Assembly (NCBI RefSeq): GCF_002998295.1
Contig: NZ_CP027226.1
Coordinates: 124,001-188,000, forward strand
Reading direction: 5' to 3'
Length of the DNA stretch: 64,000 nt
Origin: Fastidiosipila sanguinis
Lineage (GTDB): Bacteria > Bacillota > Clostridia > Saccharofermentanales > Fastidiosipilaceae
Under the pieces are notes generated by a model. The model ran no database searches. It was not told where the DNA came from and saw nothing but the letters and a program-made list of their open reading frames with translations. Of this stretch, positions 44,501 through 52,293 are shown one piece after another (position 1 is the first letter of the stretch; the number at the start of each line of letters is the position of its first letter). The translations under genes were made by a program, and so were the position numbers.

Positions 44501-45195
44501 GAATAAAAATTGGAGACGAGCTTACTGTCCAAGATGAACATAAAAATGATATAAAAGTAAGAATTACAGAAATTGCAGAAATGTATGCAGGGCATTTCAT
44601 GTTTATGTCGGATGAATATTACGAAAAAGCATTTGGCGAAAAATATGAAGAAAATGCTGAGATAGTTTCGTTAACTGATGATAGCCTTGATAATGTAAAT
44701 AATGTATCTGCTTTATTAATGGAGATTGATGGAGTAGAGGGTGTGGTTTCAAATACTTTGATTGAAAATCAAACGAATATAGTGGTTACAGCGTTAAATA
44801 AAATAATGTTACTAATTATTGTTGTAGCGAGCTTACTTGCCATAGTAATTCTTTACAACTTAACAAATATTAATGTACAAGAAAGAATTAGAGAGCTTTC
44901 AACAATTAAGGTTTTAGGTTTCCACGATAAGGAAGTAACCATGTATATATACAGAGAAACAATTTTCTTGACACTTATAGGAATTTTAAGCGGTTATGTT
45001 TTGGGAGATATTTTGTTCAGATATATATTAAGAGTAGTGCCGCCAGCAGAAATTATGTTTAACCCAACATTAACATGGATCTCTTTCGCAATTCCATTAG
45101 GCATAATAGGGATAGTTACTATCTTCCTAGGAAGATATGTTTTCCGTAAACTAAAACATGTTGATATGCTAGAAGCTCTAAAGTCAGTGGACTAG
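41536..45195 (+). CDS. Large FtsX-type ABC permease with a long coiled coil
   Basis: A 1219-residue permease. A first membrane helix (about 15-38) is followed by an external domain (to about 240), then roughly 400 residues of heptad-rich, Lys/Glu/Ala-dominated coiled coil (about 250-655) with repeated DGK/DAK units. Three helices (about 690-810), a second FtsX half with a helix near 860, an external domain and three more helices to the end complete it. The coiled coil would stick out of the cell as a long stalk, in the manner of MacB-like stalks. Partner ATPase is directly upstream. Confidence 0.85.
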   Translation: MKNKNSLKKSIKRSFKSSTARFLSIFLLMMIGSFALLGLKVTGPNMRKTGEKYFDQANLTDVTVIASMGIDSNDKLQMDKASGIRQKEYGYLKDVSINETDTAIRVLSQPKEISKYNIKEGSDLKNETDILLSVNLKDKYKLGEHITFIEKPGIDDNYVLKNHTYRVAGFVDSAEYISYVNMGPSQAGDGNLRGFAYVMDENFDSDYFMIARLRYDDTANLDPYSDEYREKIESHIDELNRLLNGQGDNRLASIKSNIQAEIDEGQAKIDDAKNQITENKKKLDDAKIKIVDGKEQLGDADNKLKNARVSLDSGKSTLDQKWNELQAAETKLDDGKSALVDAKDQLNNAYAQIEQGENDLASAKQTLTNKENELTNGKQQFAAAKAQYEQKKAEADANNEKLKAAETEFKQKTAKVNELLNGISEVESNIEILQTEIEQINAALSNPEIGETDKENLTKELLAKQENLEALKQKLSELNLIKALVLPPETEAKLKASKKELENKRAELNTAYEKLAAAKTELEEKQADIVTAEEKLDAGRATISQKEAELKQAQTDYQEGKASYESNLNLYNQKLNIYNQGISDWNSGSEELIEKETEYQRNLDKYNENVIKLEVKEQEYKDGLKEFDKKSKEADEKIKDGEAKIKDAKELIVSLEKPVYNVYTRREALGSSGYSIYTTIAGIVDKLSKIFPVFLYFVAALVTLTTMTRFVDEERINSGTLKALGYQDKDVIKKFTIYGFIAGILGTIFGVTLGHTLFPLIVYNAYGKYFSIPKINLDFYLNLTVISLILSLISSVLPAYIVAKKQLDDKPNDLLLPKPPAKGSNILLERITPIWNRMGFIQKVTARNIFRYKKRMFMTIFGVAGAATLLFAGFSVQRSIARIETTQFGEIINYDLIVAYNNIQSDNDKEKIKDLLESEQVNKYTGIQYEKVTKIAGDFNDKQEIKLLVSDDSDRVNEFIDLRERKSGKQINLSNDGAIISERLADITGIKIGDELTVQDEHKNDIKVRITEIAEMYAGHFMFMSDEYYEKAFGEKYEENAEIVSLTDDSLDNVNNVSALLMEIDGVEGVVSNTLIENQTNIVVTALNKIMLLIIVVASLLAIVILYNLTNINVQERIRELSTIKVLGFHDKEVTMYIYRETIFLTLIGILSGYVLGDILFRYILRVVPPAEIMFNPTLTWISFAIPLGIIGIVTIFLGRYVFRKLKHVDMLEALKSVD

Positions 45196-45272
45196 AAAGA
45201 GAAAGTAAGATGAGAAAGGTATAAATAGGGTTTAACAAAAAACATATCTTAGATCAGTCTAGCCAAAAAATT

Positions 45273-45320
45273 AACCCCAAATCTGGACACAAAAGTGAAA
45301 AGACTTGGGGTTTGCTTTTG
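45273..45320. repeat. IS3-end relic, also an 8-bp hairpin
   Basis: AACCCCAAATCTGGACACA followed by AAAGTGAAAAG closely matches the left end of the IS3 element at 32049 (CACCCCAAAATCCGGACACA, GAAGTGAAAGG). No transposase remains. AACCCCAA (45273-45280) also pairs with TTGGGGTT (45305-45312), giving a hairpin between convergent genes that could terminate transcription. Confidence 0.6.
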
Positions 45321-45351
45321 CTTTAAATACAGGTTGGAATCTACCTACAAC

Positions 45352-46986
45352 CTATTCATCCTGATCCTTAACGTAAACTTGATTTTTCATGATATCCTTG
45401 TGTTTCTCCAAGAATTCCTCATAACCCATGAGGTGCATCTTAACTTGACCAGATTTATCAATGTGGCAAATTTTGTTAGAAATTGTCTCAATGAATTGGT
45501 GGTCATTTGAAGTGAAGACGACAACACCTTTGAAATTAATCAAGCCATCGTTAAGCGCCTGGACGCTCTCCATATCCAAGTGGTTGACTGGATCATCAAG
45601 TAGCAGTACGTTAGGATCTTGTATCATCAAGCTAGATAGTACCAGTCTAACTTTCTCGCCACCAGAGAGAACTTTTACAGGTTTTTGTAATTCATCAGCT
45701 GCGAAGAGCATTCTGCCCAAGAAACCACGGACGAAAGCTTCATCTCTAGAATCTGTGTAGTCCCATAACCAGCTTAAGATTGTGTCATCGGTATCGAAAA
45801 GATGGTTATAGTCGGTTGGGAAGTACGCAACTTTTGTAGTTAGTCCCCAATTAAGTTCACCGGAGTCAGGAGCAGCTTGGCCTGCCATGACTTCCAAGAG
45901 TTTGGAACTAGCTTTCTTGTTATCGCTTAATAGGAAGACTTTGTCTTCTCTCTCTACTCTGAAGTATTGTTTATCGATGAGGATATCGCCAGTATTTTCG
46001 TCACTAACGGTTAAAGCATCCGCTACGAAGCAGTCGTTACCAATTTCTCGTTCTGGTTTGAATGCAATATATGGGTAACGTCTTGAAGAAGGTTTAATAT
46101 CCTCAAGTTCAATCTTCTCTAGAGACTTCTTTCTACTGGTTGCTTGCTTAGATTTGGAAGCGTTAGCAGAGAAGCGAGCGATAAATTCTTCCAGTTCTTT
46201 GATTTTCTCTTCTTTCTTGCGGTTAGAATCTTTCATTTGTTTTTGTATAAGTTGAGAGGATTCGTACCAGAAATCATAGTTACCAGCGAAAAGATTAATT
46301 TCACCAAAGTCTATATCGGCAATATGAGTACAAACTTGGTTGAGGAAGTGCCTATCATGTGAAACGACTATAACTGTGTTTTCAAATTCTATTAAAAATT
46401 CTACTAGCCAATTAATTGCCTCAACGTCCAAGTGGTTTGTAGGCTCGTCAAGAAGCAGGACGTCAGGATTATCAAAAATAGCTTGAGCTAGCAAGACTTT
46501 AACACGTTCAGCATTCTCTAGTTCATTCATGCGTTTGTAGGCAATACTTGGATCTAAACCTAAACCATCTAGCAGTATGGAGATTTGAGATTCACTTTCC
46601 CAACCACCTAATTCTGCGTAGCGATTTTCTAGCTCTGCCGCTCTGAGACCGTCTTCTTCGGAGAAGTCAGTCTTCATGTAGAGTTTATTTTTCTCGTCAA
46701 AAACTTCATAAAGCTCTTGGTTACCCATCAAGACAACATCTTGCACCAATTCATCATCATAAGCAAAGTGGTCTTGTTTCAAGAAAGACAACCTTTCTCC
46801 AGGGTTCATTTTAACCACACCTGAAGTGGATTCAGTTTCACCTGATAAGATTTTTAGAAATGTTGATTTACCAGCACCATTAGCTCCGATTAAACCGTAG
46901 CAATTTTGGTCGGTAAATTTAAGATTTACATCTTTGAACAAAGTTTTGCTCGGCAAAATTAAACTTAAATCGATAACTTCTATCAT
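45352..46986 (-). CDS. ABC-F ATPase (YbiT-like) with a degenerate second nucleotide site
   Basis: A soluble tandem-ATPase protein of 544 residues, ABC-F family, which acts on ribosomes. Domain 1 has Walker A GANGAGKS (34-41), Walker B LLLDEP (177-182) and VVSHD (208-211), but its signature reads LENAE. The linker has SRFSANASKSKQATSR-like residues (RFSANASKSK), as in YbiT. Domain 2 lacks Walker A (LSDNKKASSK at about 353-362), has LSGGE (440-444), LLLDDP (461-466; Glu to Asp) and SND in place of SHD (493-495). AGGAGAA precedes the ATG at 46986. Confidence 0.9.
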   Translation of the reverse strand: MIEVIDLSLILPSKTLFKDVNLKFTDQNCYGLIGANGAGKSTFLKILSGETESTSGVVKMNPGERLSFLKQDHFAYDDELVQDVVLMGNQELYEVFDEKNKLYMKTDFSEEDGLRAAELENRYAELGGWESESQISILLDGLGLDPSIAYKRMNELENAERVKVLLAQAIFDNPDVLLLDEPTNHLDVEAINWLVEFLIEFENTVIVVSHDRHFLNQVCTHIADIDFGEINLFAGNYDFWYESSQLIQKQMKDSNRKKEEKIKELEEFIARFSANASKSKQATSRKKSLEKIELEDIKPSSRRYPYIAFKPEREIGNDCFVADALTVSDENTGDILIDKQYFRVEREDKVFLLSDNKKASSKLLEVMAGQAAPDSGELNWGLTTKVAYFPTDYNHLFDTDDTILSWLWDYTDSRDEAFVRGFLGRMLFAADELQKPVKVLSGGEKVRLVLSSLMIQDPNVLLLDDPVNHLDMESVQALNDGLINFKGVVVFTSNDHQFIETISNKICHIDKSGQVKMHLMGYEEFLEKHKDIMKNQVYVKDQDE

Positions 46987-47294
46987 ATTTTCTCCTAATA
47001 ATTTATGCGTTATTTAAATTTGAGTATTTTAAAAATAATACGTTCAATATATTTAGTTTATTAAAAAGATTAGCTTAATTATATAGACGAAGCTCAGCTT
47101 TGTCATTTGGGAAAATATCGAAAAAATCTGATTTATAGAGCAGGTTTTAGAAGCTTTTATCATCAACAAAGAAAAATATATCTAGATAATAAGAAAAATT
47201 AGATGATCCAAAGCTAATTCTGGAACAAAGGCTGAGGAAAATCCATTATAATACATAGAGCATTTAAAAAATAAAGTAGAAAGAACAAAAACAG
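46987..47294. other. Divergent promoter region between ABC-F and asnA
   Basis: No gene in 308 bases. A TATAAT at 47247-47252 about 40 bases before asnA is a likely -10 for it; no good -35 is seen 17 bases upstream. No T-box or other structured leader was recognised. The ribosome site of the ABC-F gene is at the left edge. Confidence 0.45.
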
Positions 47295-48305
47295 ATGACA
47301 AAGATATTCATACCAGAAGGCTACCAACCAATATTGACAATTCCAGAAACCCAAGCATGTATAGAAATGTTGAAGGACATTTTTTCGAGGAATTTACGTC
47401 AAATGTTGAACCTAAAGAGAGTTTCAGCGCCGTTGTTTTTGCGTAGTGAAATTGCTCTCAATGATGATCTTGGTGGATCAAGTAAGGCTGTAGAGTTCAA
47501 AATTCCGGCAATTCCTGATACAACTGCAGAAATTGTGCAATCATTGGCTAAGTGGAAACGTTTCGCCCTGCACCAATATGGATCAGAACCTGGAGAAGGT
47601 TTAGTTACTGATATGAATGCTATTCGTAAAGACGAGGAGTTAGATAATTTGCATTCTGTTTATGTCGACCAGTGGGACTGGGAAAGAGTAATATCAGCTG
47701 ATGAAAGAAACCTTGAATTTCTCAAAGAAATTGTTGAAAAAATCCATCTTGCTATCGTTGCAACCTCAGAAATTTTGCGCGCCAAATTCCCAGATCTCCC
47801 TGATTATAAAGGTCAGACCGTTTATTTCATTGATGCGCAAGATCTAGAAGACCTTTACCCAGAAGAAGATGCGAAGACAAGAGAATATTTAATTAGCAAA
47901 GAGCATGGAGTGGTTTTCTTGATTGGTATAGGCAAGGAGTTAAGATCAGGCAAGCCTCACGACTCAAGAGCTAGCGACTATGATGACTGGGACCTTAATG
48001 GAGACCTGCTTTTCTATGATGAGAAATTTGATAGAGTAATAGAGATTTCATCTATGGGCATTCGTGTAGATAGTGATAGTTTATTGAAACAGCTAACTTT
48101 GCGTGATGAGTTAGATAAAGTAGATAGGCCATATCATAAGGCGATTTTAGAAGGTGAACTACCATTGACTATTGGCGGAGGTATAGGACAATCTAGGTTA
48201 TCTATGCTTTTGCTGGGAAAAGCACACATCGGTGAAGTTCAGAGTTCGATTTGGGATCAGGAGACTTTGGATTACTGTAAAGCTAGAGGTGTAGAATTGC
48301 TCTAA
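47295..48305 (+). CDS. asnA: Aspartate-ammonia ligase (asparagine synthetase A)
   Basis: A 336-residue AsnA, which makes asparagine from aspartate, ammonia and ATP; related to class II aspartyl-tRNA synthetase. Hallmarks: YVDQWDWERV, RASDYDDW, and the C-terminal GGGIGQSRLSMLLL. Length matches the family. It stands alone between promoters; the ribosome site is weak. Confidence 0.96.
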   Translation: MTKIFIPEGYQPILTIPETQACIEMLKDIFSRNLRQMLNLKRVSAPLFLRSEIALNDDLGGSSKAVEFKIPAIPDTTAEIVQSLAKWKRFALHQYGSEPGEGLVTDMNAIRKDEELDNLHSVYVDQWDWERVISADERNLEFLKEIVEKIHLAIVATSEILRAKFPDLPDYKGQTVYFIDAQDLEDLYPEEDAKTREYLISKEHGVVFLIGIGKELRSGKPHDSRASDYDDWDLNGDLLFYDEKFDRVIEISSMGIRVDSDSLLKQLTLRDELDKVDRPYHKAILEGELPLTIGGGIGQSRLSMLLLGKAHIGEVQSSIWDQETLDYCKARGVELL

Positions 48306-48398
48306 GGTAAAAAACTTGCAAAATATATTGCAAAATATATATAGAACTAAATAGAAAAACTTAAAACAAGCATTTGCTTGAAAAAAGAGGTATTAAAA

Positions 48399-49748
48399 AT
48401 GATTAAAATTGATTCAAACAGACATTACGTACATAGACCAGCAAATAAAATGGTGAGTATCTTCAGATATTCAGGAGCACCTGACCTAGCACGTTTTGAA
48501 GAGGCAATTGGACTGGGAATGTCTAAACATGAATTACTATGTACCGAATTGTACAGAGAAGGTAACGAGGCAGCGTATTACAAGAAACGTGAAGATAGTC
48601 AGCCTGTGGTAAAAATTAACATAGAAACATATGAGAGTGTTGATCCTGAGGAAGATGATGTCGAAACAATGTTAGACATAGCCATAGATTGGGCTCTTGA
48701 AGAGAATCCAAAAGTCTACAATATAGATGAAGGCGAATGGATGCACCATGGAATTTTCAGTGATGGCAATGAGACTGTCTGGGCGATTTCTTCTCATTAT
48801 CTAGCAGGAGATGCACAGTCGATCCAATTCTTAGTAAGAGACTGCATAGAGATTTATGAAGATTTAATTGCAGCTCCTAAGGATGAAGCAATACAAGTTG
48901 AAAAAATAACACCTTATCGTCCAGAGAGTTTTGATTTTGCTGCAGGCTTCAAGAAAATGAGCTTCTTCCAGAAAAGACATGTCAATTCCTTGAATAGTAA
49001 ATGGAAAAAATCTACTAAGATTTTCGACAAAGTTGACTTCGAAGATATGAATAGTAATTTCCATAATGTATATAAACTAAAGAGCTTAGCAAAAAGATTA
49101 GATAGAGAAACTACTAGTAAACTTTTGGCAAAGGTTAAAGAAAATGACCTTAGTCTTAGTACAATTATCCCTGCTAGTTTCGTGGTTTCTAGTCAAGAGA
49201 GAGAAACCATGGCACACACTTTATCTACAAGAGAGGGAGATTATGAGGGTGTAGGAGTTTATGGAGGAAGCGTCACTTTGCCACAGATTTCTATCTTAAG
49301 TTCAGCGACCGATTTATTGGAAACAGCTAAGTCAATTAACAAAGAATTAGAGCCAGCATTAAAAGATGAACAACGTATTCAACGTTCAAACATTATAGTC
49401 GCAAATCTAGATGGTAATTTACTAGATTCAGCTTACTACTCTGCTTTTGCCGATTGGAAGAATGTGGCCTCAGATCTAATGCAAAAAACTTTTAGCCTTA
49501 AGAGTTCAGGAGAAGGTATGCAAATTAATAACATTGGAGAATTACCTCAAGTCAAGAACAACTCCTTTGGAGAACTGAAAGAGGCATATTATATTCCAAG
49601 CATTTTACCTAACTTTAGGCGAGCACTAGCTTTTAACTTTGTCGATGGTGAAATGTTTATAACAAACACCTTTTACCAAGACGAAAAAGTTGAGCTTTTA
49701 ATATTCAATAGAGCAGTAGAAGCCCTGGAAGAATTTGCCAATTCTTAA
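48399..49748 (+). CDS. Condensation/acyltransferase-fold protein with an altered HHxxxDG motif
   Basis: A 449-residue protein with the two-lobe chloramphenicol-acetyltransferase/NRPS-condensation fold. The usual HHLAGDG-type motif reads HYLAGDA (residues 133-139): the second, catalytic His is Tyr and the Gly is Ala. Downstream features (FVDGEMFITNTF, IPASFVVS) fit the fold. It may have lost catalysis or work differently. ATG at 48399 is chosen (AAAGAGG upstream) over TTG at 48378. No carrier protein or synthetase is nearby. Confidence 0.65.
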   Translation: MIKIDSNRHYVHRPANKMVSIFRYSGAPDLARFEEAIGLGMSKHELLCTELYREGNEAAYYKKREDSQPVVKINIETYESVDPEEDDVETMLDIAIDWALEENPKVYNIDEGEWMHHGIFSDGNETVWAISSHYLAGDAQSIQFLVRDCIEIYEDLIAAPKDEAIQVEKITPYRPESFDFAAGFKKMSFFQKRHVNSLNSKWKKSTKIFDKVDFEDMNSNFHNVYKLKSLAKRLDRETTSKLLAKVKENDLSLSTIIPASFVVSSQERETMAHTLSTREGDYEGVGVYGGSVTLPQISILSSATDLLETAKSINKELEPALKDEQRIQRSNIIVANLDGNLLDSAYYSAFADWKNVASDLMQKTFSLKSSGEGMQINNIGELPQVKNNSFGELKEAYYIPSILPNFRRALAFNFVDGEMFITNTFYQDEKVELLIFNRAVEALEEFANS

Positions 49749-49853
49749 CTATTTTTGCTAACTAAAGCAGGCAAGAAAAGTAAAAAAAATGACACTTTCT
49801 ATGATAGAATAAACGAGTATTTGGTTAGTTAAAAAGTTCTAGGAGGGATTTTT

Positions 49854-50594
49854 GTGGATAAGATTAGTCGAGCGCTTTCAAAGACAGTTCTTTTTTCGGA
49901 CCTGAACAAAGATCAGCTAGTCGATTATAGTTCACGCATGAACAAGAGAACTTTGTGGAAAGGCGAAATCCTCGTCAATGAAGGAGATCGTGTAGATGGT
50001 CTTTATGTTGTCTCTGATGGAACACTAGCTATTCAAAAGTATTCAATAGATGGTGAATATGTTACCCTAAATCTACTAGAACCTGGCGATGTATTAGGAC
50101 ATGAGTTTTTTTATGGAAGTAGGAATCGCTACACGTATTCTGTAGAAGCTGTTACAAATGTTGAGGTTATTTATCTTCCAAAGGATGTCGTAATTAGATT
50201 TGTAGAGGCTGATGATCAGATCAAAAAGAATTTTGTAAAATCAATATCAGATAGCCTAAACGAACAATACACAAGGATTGATATACTTTCACAAAGAAAT
50301 TTACGCTTAAAAATTACAAACTATCTATTACATCTGCATGTGAAATCAGAAGAGTCAACAGACTATTTGTATGGAGATATCCAACATAGGTCAACAGAGG
50401 CTACACCTTATGTTGAATTACCTGTTTCTAAAGAAGTTACAGCCAAGTTGTTAGCTATGCCAAGACCTTCATTCTCTCGTGAATTAGTAAGAATGGAAAA
50501 AGAAGGATTAATTCGTGTTAATGGCAAAATTGTTTGGTTGTTAGACTTACAAGCTCTTGTAATGATGGGTGAAGATGAATATGAAGAGGATTGA
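49854..50594 (+). CDS. Crp/Fnr-family transcriptional regulator
   Basis: A 246-residue protein: cyclic-nucleotide-binding-type beta roll (GEILVNEGDRVDGLYVVSDG, residues 38-57, in landmarks ILVNEGD and VVSDGTL), a long dimer helix, then a winged helix with MPRPSFSRELVRMEKEGLI as recognition part. There are no N-terminal cysteines for an iron-sulfur cluster, so it is unlike Fnr. The start is GTG with AGGAGGG upstream. A TATGATAGAAT block before it is a probable -10. Confidence 0.88.
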   Translation: MDKISRALSKTVLFSDLNKDQLVDYSSRMNKRTLWKGEILVNEGDRVDGLYVVSDGTLAIQKYSIDGEYVTLNLLEPGDVLGHEFFYGSRNRYTYSVEAVTNVEVIYLPKDVVIRFVEADDQIKKNFVKSISDSLNEQYTRIDILSQRNLRLKITNYLLHLHVKSEESTDYLYGDIQHRSTEATPYVELPVSKEVTAKLLAMPRPSFSRELVRMEKEGLIRVNGKIVWLLDLQALVMMGEDEYEED

Positions 50595-50708
50595 TTATGT
50601 GTTTTAACTAATCAGTCATTAAGCCTTTAAGTAAAAAATATAAGTTAAAAAATAGTAAAAACTAGAATCAGAAAACAAAAGATAAAAATAACTTAAAAAT
50701 GGAGAGCA

Positions 50709-52235
50709 ATGAGTACATTAAATAATTTTTGGAATGCATTATTAAATGAACTACAAAATGGTTTGTTTTACTTTAATGGACCTTTGGATCTCATTGTCGC
50801 TATTTTTGATATTGCCGTAACAACTTTTCTAATATATTTTGTTTTGAAATTGATCAGTGAAACTCAGGCCTGGCAGCTTTTAAAAGGTATAGTTGCTGTA
50901 GTTATTTTTGTTATTATTGGTGGTTTTTTAGGGCTTAAGACAATTAATTATGTTTTGATTAATTTTGCCTCGGTTTTCGCAATAGCTTTGATTATTATTT
51001 TCCAACCAGAGATGAGGCGAGCCCTCGAAACGGTTGGACGTAAGTCCAGTAATATTTTCTCAGCAAGTGGAGATAGGGTCAGTTCAGAGAGTGACGTGCG
51101 TCAAGTAGTTGAATCCATCGTTGTAGCGTGTGCAGAGATGGCCAAAACCAAGACAGGTGCCCTGATAATAATTGAACGTGAGACTAAACTAGGTGACTTA
51201 ATAGAGTCCGGTGCAGTAGTTATTGATGCTGATCTAACTAGTACAATGCTGAGACAAATTTTCTATGTCAATTCTCCAATGCATGATGGTGCCGTAATTA
51301 TTCGAGGAGGCAGGATCTATGCTACTAGAGTACACGTTCCGCTAAGTGAAAGTTACCACCTTAAGAGAGAATTAGGTACACGTCATAGAGCAGCTATTGG
51401 AGCTAGTGAAATTGGTGATGCAATTTCAGTCGTAGTTTCAGAGGAGAGAGGAACTATCTCAATTAGTATTCATGGACGTTTATATACATTAGATGATGCT
51501 GATTCCTTACGTGCGATTTTAATTAGATTACTAAGTACTAATAATCAAGATTCAAGTAACTTGCCAAATCAATTACGTAAAATTCTTAGAATTGATAAGA
51601 CAGAAAAATCTGCAAAAGCTCAATTAGATACCGAAAAAGGTGACGACACCTTTGATGATATTGAAGAGCTCAAGATGATTGAAGAGCACGGATCTAAGCA
51701 CATAAGTGGACTAGAAGTTACTGATAAACCTCATAGACGTAAGTTAGGTATTTTCTCTATTTCTTTAGCAACAGCTTTAGCCTTATGGTTATTCGTCAGA
51801 ATTACGACAAACCCTGTTGTCCAAAAAACATTTACGGTTCCTATACAAACAGTAGGAATAGAGAATTTATATGAAAGACAACTAGATTTCTACATGGGTG
51901 AAAATAGCGTGCGTGTTTCGATCAAGGGTAGACAAGAGATGTTAAATTCACTGCAACCAAAACAGATAGATGCGAGCGTTAATTTCAATAGCATTAACCA
52001 AGCAGGTACATATAACTTGGAAACAAAAGTTGAAATTGAAGGTATCAGCAGTTATGCGTATACAGCTTTCAGAGAACCTACACATGTTTCAGTAATTATT
52101 AATCAAGTTGGTAAAACTGAGACAACTGAAGATGATAAAACCGGAGGTACAACCTTTAGCACCACAGCTACAGGTAGTAATGAGGGTAATTCAGAACAAG
52201 CACAAAATAATCAAAACGAGGATAACAATAAGTAG
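50709..52235 (+). CDS. cdaA: Diadenylate cyclase (CdaA type) fused to a YbbR/CdaR domain
   Basis: A 508-residue protein making c-di-AMP. Three N-terminal membrane helices (about 30-105) are followed by the DisA_N domain with DGA in MHDGAVII (about 192-199) and RHR in GTRHRAAIG (about 222-230). After a charged linker, a further helix (about 347-366) leads to one extracellular YbbR-like domain (about 370-470) and a Thr/Asn-rich tail. In most Bacillota cdaA and cdaR are separate genes followed by glmM; here they are one chain, with a single YbbR unit, and glmM is absent. ATG with GGAGAG upstream. Confidence 0.9.
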   Translation: MSTLNNFWNALLNELQNGLFYFNGPLDLIVAIFDIAVTTFLIYFVLKLISETQAWQLLKGIVAVVIFVIIGGFLGLKTINYVLINFASVFAIALIIIFQPEMRRALETVGRKSSNIFSASGDRVSSESDVRQVVESIVVACAEMAKTKTGALIIIERETKLGDLIESGAVVIDADLTSTMLRQIFYVNSPMHDGAVIIRGGRIYATRVHVPLSESYHLKRELGTRHRAAIGASEIGDAISVVVSEERGTISISIHGRLYTLDDADSLRAILIRLLSTNNQDSSNLPNQLRKILRIDKTEKSAKAQLDTEKGDDTFDDIEELKMIEEHGSKHISGLEVTDKPHRRKLGIFSISLATALALWLFVRITTNPVVQKTFTVPIQTVGIENLYERQLDFYMGENSVRVSIKGRQEMLNSLQPKQIDASVNFNSINQAGTYNLETKVEIEGISSYAYTAFREPTHVSVIINQVGKTETTEDDKTGGTTFSTTATGSNEGNSEQAQNNQNEDNNK

Positions 52236-52250
52236 AAAATTATAATTAAG

Positions 52251-52278
52251 TATCCCCGAAAATAGGGGATATATTTTT
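52251..52278 (+). terminator. Rho-independent terminator after the cyclase gene
   Basis: TATCCCC (52251-52257) pairs with GGGGATA (52265-52271), loop GAAAATA, then TATTTTTGC. The next gene's AGGAGG follows within 10 bases, so read-through control is possible. Confidence 0.7.
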
Positions 52279-52293
52279 GCTAGGAGGAAATCA

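Noticed and set aside
45295-45510. Plus-strand frame starting MKRLGVCFCF
   Set aside because: It lies on the IS relic and runs antisense to the ABC-F gene; no support for translation.
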